64,000 bases of DNA from Winogradskyella sp. Its GTDB lineage: Bacteria > Bacteroidota > Bacteroidia > Flavobacteriales > Flavobacteriaceae. Shown piece after piece: positions 1 to 7,455 of the stretch (its first letter is position 1; every line of letters starts with the position of its first letter). The DNA lies in the NCBI RefSeq assembly GCF_013213835.1, contig NZ_JABSSU010000004.1:496001-560000 (forward strand), in the 5' to 3' direction. The notes under the pieces were generated by a model, which saw only the letters and a list, made by a program, of their open reading frames with translations, ran no database searches and had not been told where the DNA came from. A program made the position numbers and the translations under genes.

Positions 1-88
1 CAGCTAAGCGATCAGGATCTATTCCGTACTGGCGACTTCCCATTAGGGCTTCACCAGATAATTTTAAAAGTATTCTTTTGTATTTCAT
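1..88 (-). CDS. pyrH: UMP kinase, N-terminal fragment
   Basis: The minus strand starting with the ATG at 86-88 reads [17 protein letters not shown] followed by a [15 protein letters not shown] stretch, which is the hallmark N-terminus of bacterial UMP kinase (UMP to UDP, pyrimidine nucleotide synthesis, cytoplasm). KLSGEAL is the conserved nucleotide-binding start of this amino-acid-kinase fold family. Only about 29 residues are in the window; the rest lies beyond position 1. Its position directly after rpsB and tsf on the same strand matches the widespread rpsB-tsf-pyrH gene order, which supports the call. Confidence 0.93.
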   Translation of the reverse strand, partial: MKYKRILLKLSGEALMGSRQYGIDPDRLA

Positions 89-109
89 TGTGGAGTTTAA
101 AAGCTGTAG

Positions 110-117
110 CAAAACTA
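110..117 (-). promoter_or_regulatory. possible -7 element for pyrH
   Basis: On the minus strand this is TAGTTTTG, matching the Bacteroidota -7 consensus TAnnTTTG, about 22 bases before the pyrH ATG. It lies downstream of the tsf terminator, which would fit an independent pyrH promoter. No clear -33 TTG was seen, so support is modest. Confidence 0.4.
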
Positions 118-165
118 AACAATTATTAGCATCTGTAAAAGTGAAAGTTCCGTTAACTAAAAGCA

Positions 166-196
166 CAAAAAAAGCCTCTCAATCAGAGAGGCTTTT
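166..196 (-). terminator. intrinsic terminator after tsf
   Basis: The stem AAAAGCCTCTC / GAGAGGCTTTT has a five-base loop (AATCA, 181-185) and runs of A and T on either side. It sits 22 bases after the tsf stop on the minus strand and just before pyrH, so it probably ends or attenuates the rpsB-tsf transcript. Confidence 0.85.
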
Positions 197-217
197 ACTT
201 AATATAAAATTATAGGT

Positions 218-1192
218 TTATCCTACAGTCGCTCTTTTAAAAGCTGTTACTTCAACTTCACCATAAGTCTTAACATACTCACCAACAGTTTTCTTTTCGT
301 CTTTGATAAACTTCTGATCTAATAAACATTGTTCTTGATCTAAAGTTGTGTTATCAGAGATGAAACGATCCATTTTCCCTGGTAAAATTCTGTCCCAAAT
401 TTGTTCTGGCTTACCTTCAGCTTTTAATTCAGCTTTAGCAGCTTCTTCTGCTTCTGCTAAAACTTCTGGAGTTAATTGTTGCATAGATACATACTTAGGT
501 ACATTCTTTAATGTTTTACCTAAACGACCTAATTCGATATTATCTTTTTCAATTACAGCGATACGAGCTTCAGTTTCTGACGCAACATACGCAGGATCGA
601 AATCTTTATATGTTAATGAAGTAGCACCCATTGAAGCTACTTGCATAGCAACATCTTTAACTAATACTTCAGCGTTATCTACTTTTGCAGACAAACCGAC
701 TAAAGCAGCAATTTTATTGATGTGTACATAAGCACCAACGAAGGGAGCTTCCAATTTTTCAAATGCAGTGATGTCTAATTTTTCACCGATAACACCAGTT
801 TGCTCAATTAATTTTTCAGAAACTGTCATTCCACCAAAATCTGAAGCTAAAAATTCTTCTTTAGTGCCAAAGTTGATAGCAGCATCAGCTAACTCATTAG
901 CTAATTTTACGAAATCAGCATTTTTACCGACGAAGTCAGTTTCGCAACCTAAAACGATAGCAACACCAGCAGTGTTGTCAGCGTTTAATTTAGCAACAGC
1001 AGCACCTTCAGAAGAATCCCTGTCAGCTCTCTTTTCTGCTACTTTTTGACCTTTTTTACGTAAAACTTCGATGGCTTTATCAAAATCACCACCAGCTTCA
1101 ACTAAAGCTTTTTTACAATCCATCATTCCAGCACCTGTAGCTTTTCTCAGCTTGTTTACTTCTGCTGCTGTAATTTTTACTGTATTTTCCAT
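218..1192 (-). CDS. tsf: translation elongation factor Ts
   Basis: 324 residues. EF-Ts is the nucleotide exchange factor that recycles EF-Tu-GDP to EF-Tu-GTP during elongation in the cytoplasm. The N-terminal UBA-like domain (residues about 5-45) carries the typical KLRKATGAGMMDCKKAL motif, and the core contains TDFVGKN, a variant of the family's TDFVAKN EF-Tu contact. Length is longer than E. coli Tsf (283) but usual for Bacteroidota. It lies 84 bases after rpsB on the same strand and is followed by a strong terminator. The ATG start gives the conserved N-terminus directly. Confidence 0.98.
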   Translation of the reverse strand: MENTVKITAAEVNKLRKATGAGMMDCKKALVEAGGDFDKAIEVLRKKGQKVAEKRADRDSSEGAAVAKLNADNTAGVAIVLGCETDFVGKNADFVKLANELADAAINFGTKEEFLASDFGGMTVSEKLIEQTGVIGEKLDITAFEKLEAPFVGAYVHINKIAALVGLSAKVDNAEVLVKDVAMQVASMGATSLTYKDFDPAYVASETEARIAVIEKDNIELGRLGKTLKNVPKYVSMQQLTPEVLAEAEEAAKAELKAEGKPEQIWDRILPGKMDRFISDNTTLDQEQCLLDQKFIKDEKKTVGEYVKTYGEVEVTAFKRATVG

Positions 1193-1276
1193 GTTTTTAA
1201 ATTTAAAAAAGTCGAATAATTAATTTTCTACAAAGAAAAGAACTAAACGACTTTTGAATATTTTCTAAATGTTATT

Positions 1277-2053
1277 TTATTCTTCTTCTTGAACTGCAAC
1301 AACTGGTTCAGCTTTTTTAGCTGGCTTTGCTTCAGCTTTAGCTTCTTTACCTGCTGCGCGGTCTGCTTTTCTTTCGTTTAATCCATCTTCTATTGCAGAA
1401 GAAACGATAGATAAAACTTTGTTTATAGATTTAGAAGCATCATCATTTGCTGGGATAACATAATCTACCTGACGTGGGTCAGAGTTAGTATCTACCATTG
1501 CAAAGATTGGAATGTTTAATTTCTGAGCTTCTTTAATTGCGATATGCTCACGCTTAATATCAACCACGAATAAAGCACCTGGTAAACGTGTCATATCAGA
1601 AATAGAACCTAAGTTCTTTTCTAATTTAGCACGTTGACGATCTACTTGTAAACGTTCTTTTTTAGATAAAGAGTTGAATGTTCCATCTTTCTTCATTCTA
1701 TCAATAGAAGCCATTTTCTTTACAGCTTTTCTAATAGTAACGAAGTTAGTTAACATTCCACCTGGCCAACGCTCAGTAATATATGGTTGGTTAACAGCAC
1801 CTGCTTTTTCAGCAACGATGTCTTTAGCTTGTTTTTTAGTAGCTACGAATAAGATTTTCTTACCTGATGCAGCAATTTTACTTAATGCAGCACAAGTCTC
1901 TTCAATTTTAGCAGCTGTTTTGTAAAGGTTGATAATATGGATACCATTACGCTCCATATAGATGTAAGGAGCCATGTTTGGATCCCATTTACGTGTTAGG
2001 TGGCCGAAGTGTACACCTGCGTCTAGTAGTTCTTTCACTTCTACTTTTTCCAT
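1277..2053 (-). CDS. rpsB: 30S ribosomal protein S2
   Basis: 258 residues. S2 binds the small subunit between head and body and is needed for S1 recruitment. The conserved start (ELLDAGVHFGHLTRKWDPNM), the RWPGGMLTNF motif and PGALFVVDIKREHIAIKEA segment identify it firmly. The last 30 residues form an Ala/Lys/Glu-rich tail, typical of Bacteroidota S2. tsf follows on the same strand. The preceding 225-base gap holds hairpins that could form a leader. Confidence 0.98.
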   Translation of the reverse strand: MEKVEVKELLDAGVHFGHLTRKWDPNMAPYIYMERNGIHIINLYKTAAKIEETCAALSKIAASGKKILFVATKKQAKDIVAEKAGAVNQPYITERWPGGMLTNFVTIRKAVKKMASIDRMKKDGTFNSLSKKERLQVDRQRAKLEKNLGSISDMTRLPGALFVVDIKREHIAIKEAQKLNIPIFAMVDTNSDPRQVDYVIPANDDASKSINKVLSIVSSAIEDGLNERKADRAAGKEAKAEAKPAKKAEPVVAVQEEE

Positions 2054-2223
2054 TTTTGTAATAGTTTACGTTCTGTTGAATTAGCAATGCGCTTTTTTAG
2101 CTTTTGGCTCTTTTGCCGTAGGCTGTTAGCTCATTTAGATGCTAAACTAAATCCTCACACACTAAGTGTGATGGACAACAATAACTGGTTTAAATTTGCT
2201 GAACTTTTCAGCGGTTTCAATAA
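2054..2223 (-). promoter_or_regulatory. rpsB 5' leader with small hairpins
   Basis: This untranslated stretch between the rpsI terminator and rpsB contains, on the minus strand, a CACAC-TTA-GTGTG hairpin (about 2154-2170) and a GGC..GCC hairpin inside the sequence around 2100-2125 with several AGCC/GGCT repeats. I found no TAnnTTTG promoter in it. Ribosomal protein leaders often bind the encoded protein; whether S2 binds here is inference. Confidence 0.35.
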
Positions 2224-2259
2224 AATAAAGAAATCCAGAATCTGATTGAACAGATTCTG
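2224..2259 (-). terminator. hairpin terminator after rpsI
   Basis: CAGAATCTG (2236-2244) pairs perfectly with CAGATTCTG (2251-2259) around a six-base loop. On the minus strand the stem is followed by a T-rich stretch. It begins about 20 bases past the rpsI stop, so it is likely a terminator or attenuator between the rplM-rpsI and rpsB-tsf units. Confidence 0.7.
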
Positions 2260-2278
2260 AATTAAATGTTGTTGGATA

Positions 2279-2665
2279 TTAACGTTTAGAGAACTGGAAT
2301 TTCTTACGCGCTTTCTTCTGACCGAATTTCTTACGCTCTACCATTCTTGGATCTCTTGTTAATAGACCTTCTGGCTTTAATATTGCTCTGTTTTCAGCAT
2401 CTACTTCGCACATTGCACGAGATAATGCTAAACGTATAGCTTCCGCCTGGCCGGTGATACCACCTCCATATACGTTTACAGTAATATCAAAGTTGCCATC
2501 ATTGTTAGTCATGGTTAATGGTTGCTTCACTTTGTACTGCAATGGAGCAGTAGTGAAGTAGTCCGCCATGTCTTTTTTGTTCACTGTAATGTTACCATTT
2601 CCTTGAGCAACATACACACGAGCAACAGCCGTCTTTCTACGGCCAATTTTGTGAATTACTTCCAT
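2279..2665 (-). CDS. rpsI: 30S ribosomal protein S9
   Basis: 128 residues. S9 sits in the small-subunit head, and its C-terminal tail reaches the P-site tRNA. The family signature GGGITGQAEAIRLALSRA and the invariant C-terminal SKR are present, as is the basic KKARKKFQFSKR tail. The start codon shares one base with the rplM stop (TAATG), so the two genes are translationally coupled, as usual for rplM-rpsI. Confidence 0.98.
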   Translation of the reverse strand: MEVIHKIGRRKTAVARVYVAQGNGNITVNKKDMADYFTTAPLQYKVKQPLTMTNNDGNFDITVNVYGGGITGQAEAIRLALSRAMCEVDAENRAILKPEGLLTRDPRMVERKKFGQKKARKKFQFSKR

Positions 2666-3120
2666 TAGTTAAATTCGTTTAAGTTAATTGTTTTTGGTTT
2701 TTGAGCTTCATGACCGTGCTCAGTACCAGCAACAACAGTTAGGTTACGGAATAATTGTGCTCCTAATTTGTTTTTAGGCAACATTCCTTTTACTGACTTT
2801 TCTACTAATCTTGTTGGGTCTTTTTCAAACATCTCAGTAGCAGTCAGACTTCTTTGTCCACCTGGATAACCTGTGTGACGGATATAACTTTTTTCCGTCC
2901 ACTTGTTACCAGTTAAGTTGATTTTTTCTGCGTTTACAACAATTACGTTATCACCGCAATCAACGTGTGGCGTAAAGTTAGGTTTGTGCTTACCTCTTAA
3001 AAGTATTGCTACTTGTGAAGCAAAGCGACCTAAAGTTTGTCCTTCAGCATCAACTAAAACCCACTCTTTATTTACAGTAGATTTGTTAGCAGAAACTGTT
3101 TTGTAGCTTAATGTATCCAC
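2665..3120 (-). CDS. rplM: 50S ribosomal protein L13
   Basis: 151 residues. L13 is an early assembly protein of the large subunit. Conserved segments include [33 protein letters not shown] and the [11 protein letters not shown] motif. It is the first gene of the rplM-rpsI pair and is preceded by a good promoter (3190-3219) and two hairpins in a leader of about 65 bases. Length is normal for the family. Confidence 0.98.
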   Translation of the reverse strand: MDTLSYKTVSANKSTVNKEWVLVDAEGQTLGRFASQVAILLRGKHKPNFTPHVDCGDNVIVVNAEKINLTGNKWTEKSYIRHTGYPGGQRSLTATEMFEKDPTRLVEKSVKGMLPKNKLGAQLFRNLTVVAGTEHGHEAQKPKTINLNEFN

Positions 3121-3136
3121 ACTAATTTGATTTATT

Positions 3137-3186
3137 TTGTACCACTTTGGTACAATTGATTAAACATTCCTCTTCCAAAAAAGAGG
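3137..3186 (-). promoter_or_regulatory. two-hairpin leader upstream of rplM
   Basis: Between the predicted transcription start and the rplM ATG are two stems: TTGTACCA-CTT-TGGTACAA at 3137-3155 (8 perfect pairs, 3-base loop) and CCTCTT/AAGAGG at 3169-3186. Neither is followed by a U-run. The arrangement is like an autogenous ribosomal protein leader; an L13 leader family is known in Firmicutes, but I cannot tell whether this one is related. Confidence 0.5.
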
Positions 3187-3189
3187 TTG

Positions 3190-3219
3190 CAAATTTACGA
3201 TAACTTATTGAATTGACAA
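3190..3219 (-). promoter_or_regulatory. rplM-rpsI promoter
   Basis: On the minus strand TTG (3219-3217) is followed after 19 bases by TAAATTTG (3197-3190), matching the Bacteroidota -33/-7 consensus TTG / TAnnTTTG. The start of transcription would be near 3185, about 65 bases before the rplM ATG. Confidence 0.75.
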
Positions 3220-3274
3220 GCTTTGTGTGTGGTTTTTTTGGTAGCTGTTCGAAATAGAGAATTAGATGGCAAAA

Positions 3275-3643
3275 TTAACTTGATCTAAGTATTTTTTCCA
3301 TTTTTCTGCCTTTAGCTAATTCATCTACAAGTTTATCTAAATATCTTACTTCACGTGTAAGTTGATAATCAATGTCTTCAATTCTATATCCACAAATAAT
3401 ACCTTTAATTAAGTGTGCATTTGGATTGAGGTTTGCCTTTTCAAAAAATTCTTGAAATGTGATTTGGTCATCAATATGTTTTTGAATCGCCACATTATCA
3501 AATCCAGTAAGCCAATGGATTACTTCATAAAGTTCTTCTAATGTTCTTCCCTTTTTTTCGATTTTGGTAACATAATGAGGGTACACTGAAGAGAATTTCA
3601 TTTTGGAGATGCGTTCATTATGCTCTGATGTAACAGTCGGCAT
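3275..3643 (-). CDS. DUF2200 family protein
   Basis: 122 residues, cytoplasmic, without signal peptide or membrane segment. The whole length matches what I recall of DUF2200: the N-terminal RISKMKFSSVYPHYVTKIEKKGR, a WLTGFD motif, NPNAHLIKGIICGYRIE, and a very conserved C-terminal VRYLDKLVDELAKGRKMEKILR. The family has no assigned function. It follows sua5 by 36 bases on the same strand and may be the last gene of the unit that starts with the ECF sigma factor. Confidence 0.88.
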   Translation of the reverse strand: MPTVTSEHNERISKMKFSSVYPHYVTKIEKKGRTLEELYEVIHWLTGFDNVAIQKHIDDQITFQEFFEKANLNPNAHLIKGIICGYRIEDIDYQLTREVRYLDKLVDELAKGRKMEKILRSS

Positions 3644-3679
3644 AGAAAATTGAAATAGTTAGACCTTATAAATATACAA

Positions 3680-4639
3680 TTAAGATTTTGAAGCACGCAG
3701 CAATCTATCATTAATTGATTTTCCTAAACCATAATCTGGTAGTTTTTCGGCAATGATGATATCTAACTCTTGTTTGTCTAGTTGATGTAAAGCGTCATAT
3801 AATTTTGAAGCTGCTTCTTCTAGGTTATTGTGTTCTGACAAAACAATTTTGAAGTCAATAACATCATCATCTAGAAAATCATTATATGTTAACAGACCAA
3901 TTCTTAAATTTTTATGTGCTTCAATTGAATCAATAAGGTTACCAGTTAAAATGGTTTTTGTTGTTGGTGCATAATGACGCTCTAACATTCCTGGTGCATC
4001 TGGCGCGACTTCTTTTTTATTTTTAATTTCAATTTTGCCAACTACTTCTTCAATCGCTTCAATAGATGTTGAACCCAAACGATAAATAATTGGTTCGCCA
4101 TTTTCGAAACCAATAATGGTTGATTCTATGCCTCGTTCACAAGAACCACCTTCAAGTACCATTTTAATAGCATCTTTAAAATAATTTTCAACATGTTGCG
4201 CAGTTGTTGGACTAATACGATTAAAAGGATTAGCACTTGGTGCAGCCAACGGAAAGTCTAATTCGCTCAATAATTTTAATGTAACAGGATGATTAGGCAT
4301 TCTCATAGCAACAGTATCTTTTCCAGCAGTTATTAAATCTGGTATGGTAGCTTTCTTTTTTAAAACTAAAGTAATTGGTCCAGGCCAAAATGCATCGGCT
4401 AATAATTGTGCTTTTTTCGGAATGTCTTCAACTATAGTTTCTAGGTATTCAACAGAAGGAATATGAACAATTAAAGGATTAAATAATGGGCGTTGTTTGG
4501 TTTCAAAAATAGCTTTTATGGCTTTTTCTGAATAAATATTTCCTGCTAAACCATAAACAGTTTCTGTTGGAATTGCAACTAAGTCTTCATTACTTAAAAG
4601 TTTAACCGCTTTTGATATGTCTGTTGAAATGATAGACAT
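3680..4639 (-). CDS. L-threonylcarbamoyladenylate synthase (Sua5 type)
   Basis: 319 residues. It uses threonine, bicarbonate and ATP to make threonylcarbamoyl-AMP, the donor for the universal t6A37 tRNA modification. The YrdC domain (about residues 8-205) has the PTETVYGLAGN, KQRPLFNPLIVH and PSANPFNRISPT segments. A C-terminal Sua5 domain (about 215-319) makes this the long Sua5 form, not the short TsaC form. A PGMLERHYAPTT linker joins the two, as in other Sua5 proteins. It lies 10 bases after the anti-sigma-like gene, an unexpected neighbour for a tRNA-modification gene. Confidence 0.95.
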   Translation of the reverse strand: MSIISTDISKAVKLLSNEDLVAIPTETVYGLAGNIYSEKAIKAIFETKQRPLFNPLIVHIPSVEYLETIVEDIPKKAQLLADAFWPGPITLVLKKKATIPDLITAGKDTVAMRMPNHPVTLKLLSELDFPLAAPSANPFNRISPTTAQHVENYFKDAIKMVLEGGSCERGIESTIIGFENGEPIIYRLGSTSIEAIEEVVGKIEIKNKKEVAPDAPGMLERHYAPTTKTILTGNLIDSIEAHKNLRIGLLTYNDFLDDDVIDFKIVLSEHNNLEEAASKLYDALHQLDKQELDIIIAEKLPDYGLGKSINDRLLRASKS

Positions 4640-4649
4640 TGTCGTACTT

Positions 4650-5363
4650 CTATAATTTTTTCAAAAGTACTTTTCTTTCTTTAGATTTAAATGAAGAATT
4701 TGAATTATCTAAAATTTGAAGATAAGATTTAGCGGATTCAAACTGCTCCTTTTTTATAGAAATAAGTGCAGAATACCATAAGGTTTCCGCTATATAATCA
4801 AACTCTAATGATTCTAATACATTTAGTTCACTTAATGCCTCGTCATATTTTTGGCTATTAAGTAAAGACATGGCATAATAGAATCTGAAATTAGGATTAG
4901 TTTCTTTTTCTAAAAGCGCTTTAAATCCTTCAGAAGACTTTTCAAAATTGTTACTTTCATAAGCCTGAAAGACGTTATTAGACGCGTTGTCATTATCTCC
5001 TCTTACAACTGGTTGTTCTACGTTGGGATAAATTTCAAAATAGCTATTGTAGAGATCGGAAGATGATGGTTTCATGAGCATTGGAATACACAAACCAATA
5101 ACAAGAACTGCGGCCGCTACATAATATATATACTGTTTCTTATACCATGGTAAAGCAATATCAGCTTCACTTGCCTCAATATTTTTAAGAAAGTCTTTAA
5201 GTTCATCAGCCTCATTTATTTTAAAGGCTTTCTGTAAATTAGAATATTCTTCAAATTCTAACTTAAAGTCACTATCATTCTCTAGCAAGCTTGAAAACTC
5301 CTTCTCTTCCTGAGGTGTTAAAACTTCTTTAAAATATTTTTGTATTAAGTCTTCCTTCTTCAT
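4650..5363 (-). CDS. probable anti-sigma factor with periplasmic TPR domain
   Basis: 237 residues. Residues 1-75 form a charged cytoplasmic segment (LTPQEEKEFSSLLENDSDFK) like the N-termini of Bacteroidota anti-sigma factors. A single membrane helix follows at about 78-97. Residues about 125-237 look like tetratricopeptide repeats and would face the periplasm. The gene begins 5 bases after the ECF sigma stop, the usual sigma/anti-sigma arrangement. No zinc-binding HxxxCxxC motif is present. The anti-sigma role is inferred from topology and context; a general TPR scaffold is the alternative. Confidence 0.7.
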   Translation of the reverse strand: MKKEDLIQKYFKEVLTPQEEKEFSSLLENDSDFKLEFEEYSNLQKAFKINEADELKDFLKNIEASEADIALPWYKKQYIYYVAAAVLVIGLCIPMLMKPSSSDLYNSYFEIYPNVEQPVVRGDNDNASNNVFQAYESNNFEKSSEGFKALLEKETNPNFRFYYAMSLLNSQKYDEALSELNVLESLEFDYIAETLWYSALISIKKEQFESAKSYLQILDNSNSSFKSKERKVLLKKL

Positions 5364-5368
5364 TGCTA

Positions 5369-5911
5369 TTAACTTCTAACCATAGATTTTAGGCGCTTCA
5401 TGCATCTCGATTTATGACTTTTTACAGTATTAGCATCTTTATAATTGGTATGTTCTACAATTTCACTTACTGTAAGATTTCTATAATAGTATAATCTGAG
5501 AAGCTCTTTACAACTGTCCGAGATATTTTTTAATAATTCGGACAGTTGTTTCTGATAATAATTTAAATCATCAGCGTCCACTTTAATTTCTTCAAAATCT
5601 TCCACCTCATTTACAATTTTGAGGTGTTTATTACTCTTTTTTAATACGTTATAAATTTTATGTTTTCCAATACCAAAAAGATAGGTTTTAACACTACTAT
5701 CCTTTAATTCTAATTTTTTCACAGTAAAGTTCTGATACATTGCTATTACTGCGTCCTGATAAATATCTAAAGTTTCATTTGTGTTTATCTGAAACCGTTT
5801 ACTATAGTTTAAGAACTCACTCTTGTATGATTTATAAACAAGCTCAAGTGCAGACTTGTCGTCTGCTCTAAGTCTTTGTTGCAAATCATCTTCATGAATT
5901 TCTTTCACCAT
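5369..5911 (-). CDS. ECF-type RNA polymerase sigma factor
   Basis: 180 residues. Region 2 spans about 22-90 (LVYKSYKSEFLNYSKRF, LDIYQDAVIAMYQNF, and the YLFGIGKHKIYN promoter-melting segment) and region 4 spans about 125-178 (SCKELLRLYYYRNLTVSEI, NTVKSHKSRCMKRLK helix-turn-helix). There is no region 1 or 3, as expected for group 4 sigma factors. It is divergent from the exported-protein operon at 6034. A TATATTTG -7 element at 5953-5960 suggests basal transcription by the housekeeping sigma factor. Confidence 0.93.
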   Translation of the reverse strand: MVKEIHEDDLQQRLRADDKSALELVYKSYKSEFLNYSKRFQINTNETLDIYQDAVIAMYQNFTVKKLELKDSSVKTYLFGIGKHKIYNVLKKSNKHLKIVNEVEDFEEIKVDADDLNYYQKQLSELLKNISDSCKELLRLYYYRNLTVSEIVEHTNYKDANTVKSHKSRCMKRLKSMVRS

Positions 5912-5930
5912 TTAGTTTTCTGAAGTCTTG

Positions 5931-5987
5931 AAAGGTTAACAGTAGTTCATAACAAATATAATTTTTTTTGGCATGCTGTTAACCTTT
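5931..5987. promoter_or_regulatory. inverted repeat in the sigma factor divergent promoter region
   Basis: AAAGGTTAACAG at 5931-5942 is repeated in perfect inverted form as CTGTTAACCTTT at 5976-5987, with 33 bases between. The arms bracket the predicted -7 element of the ECF gene (5953-5960). On the plus strand the right arm is about 50 bases before the first exported-protein gene, a suitable distance for a GTTAACC -35 element. It may be an operator, an ECF promoter half, or both. Confidence 0.55.
5953..5960 (-). promoter_or_regulatory. -7 element for the ECF sigma gene
   Basis: The minus strand reads TATATTTG, an exact TAnnTTTG match, about 42 bases before the sigma factor ATG. No TTG is seen at the usual -33 position. 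It lies between the arms of the 5931-5987 inverted repeat. Confidence 0.5.
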
Positions 5988-6033
5988 TCTTCTGCGCTGA
6001 TACCAAAGAGTGTTAATCTATTAAATCTCAATT

Positions 6034-7428
6034 ATGAAAATTCAGAAAGCACTCGTCCTATTTATGATCGCTTTATTTAGTGCGAATTCTGCTCAAGCAC
6101 AATTATTTAAGCGATTAAAGGATAAAGCAAAACAAAAACTAGAACGTTCAGTAGAAGAAGCTGTAGAAAAAGAAATAGATAGTTTTTCATTAGAAAAGAA
6201 AAAAACTAAGAAAGAGAAAAGACGTGAGAAAAAATCTAACAGCGAACAAATAACTTCAAAGGGCACTTCGGGTTCTGCTGTATTAAAGCACACCCACAAA
6301 TACGGAAATTATCCGATAGATGAGTTTGGCAAGGCAAAGTTGGAAAGAACAAATTCGGGTGTGAAAATTTTTGGTTCATGGGTCACTCATGCTGCTGACA
6401 TCCATGACGGCTATGTATTAGATATTCCTAATGGAAATGCATTGTTATTTAAGGATGATCAGCCAATACTAGAACAAATCACATTTAAAATTCCAGAAGA
6501 AGCAACACTTAAACTGTCATACGATCCTTTTTGGGAACCAGAATTAGAGGATGAGAATGGATTCTCTTCTGCTGTAACAAGAGATTACCAAACTTATGAT
6601 ATAGAATCTGGTGAAGTAATAATAGATGTTGTAAGTAAAGGAAATGTACAGTTCTCATTTACTGGTGCTATGCAATTAGAAACAAGAATAAAAAATCAGA
6701 ACAATACTGAGCAAGAATATACATCTTCATTTATGTCGAGCAGCATATCAGGTGCTATTGATGTTGGACCTGTTCAGTTTTTTGATAATAGAATGCGAAA
6801 AGAAACAAATGAAGAAACGCAGGTTATAAATCTACCATCATTAGATAATAATGCGGCAATACCTGGCATTTATAATTTCACTTTTAAGACTGATGTAAAA
6901 CTAACCAATTTAGATGAAAATGAGACATACCAAATATCCTATTTGCTAAACCCTGAAGCCAAATATATAGGCATGATGGCAGACATGTCAGAGTTTAGTG
7001 AAGAAGAAATGAATGGTGAATCTTTAATAGTTATGGATGGCGAAGATGTACACATTTTTGTTGAAGCTGAAGGCATGAAAATGAGAATGTCTCAAGGTAT
7101 GATGGGAGGACAACAAATGCAGAATCCTGCTGAGGAAATGGCCAATTACGATTATACAAATCTTAAAAAAACAGGCAATACAAAATCAATACTTGGTGCA
7201 GAATGTCATGAATACGTTATGTCAGATAATAATGTAAGTATTGAGTTATGGGTGGCACCCGAAGTTACGTTACCTAATTGGTTTATTCAAAACACAGAGG
7301 TATTGAATGGTCATATTATGGAATATACAATAACATCAAACGAAGGTAATATGAGAAGTGAGACCATTGCTATTAATGATCATATTAATAAAACAATCAA
7401 TCCGAAGGAATACAAAAAGATGTTTTAG
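6034..7428 (+). CDS. secreted DUF4412-domain protein
   Basis: 464 residues with a clear Sec signal peptide (residues 1-22, ending NSAQAQ). Residues about 23-75 are extremely Lys/Glu-rich, likely a helical segment. The C-terminal part (about 375-464) contains ILGAECHEYVM and a WVAPEVTLPNWF segment typical of DUF4412. A Met-rich stretch lies near residues 345-365. First gene of a run of six exported proteins, with 27 bases to the next. Function is unknown; the divergent ECF sigma factor makes it a plausible target gene. Confidence 0.8.
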   Translation: MKIQKALVLFMIALFSANSAQAQLFKRLKDKAKQKLERSVEEAVEKEIDSFSLEKKKTKKEKRREKKSNSEQITSKGTSGSAVLKHTHKYGNYPIDEFGKAKLERTNSGVKIFGSWVTHAADIHDGYVLDIPNGNALLFKDDQPILEQITFKIPEEATLKLSYDPFWEPELEDENGFSSAVTRDYQTYDIESGEVIIDVVSKGNVQFSFTGAMQLETRIKNQNNTEQEYTSSFMSSSISGAIDVGPVQFFDNRMRKETNEETQVINLPSLDNNAAIPGIYNFTFKTDVKLTNLDENETYQISYLLNPEAKYIGMMADMSEFSEEEMNGESLIVMDGEDVHIFVEAEGMKMRMSQGMMGGQQMQNPAEEMANYDYTNLKKTGNTKSILGAECHEYVMSDNNVSIELWVAPEVTLPNWFIQNTEVLNGHIMEYTITSNEGNMRSETIAINDHINKTINPKEYKKMF

Positions 7429-7455
7429 ACATAAGAACTAACTAAAAAAAATACA

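Noticed and set aside
1205..1256. Inverted repeat AAAAGTCG/CGACTTTT between rpsB and tsf as terminator
   Set aside because: The loop is over 30 bases and there is no clear U-run; too weak to call.
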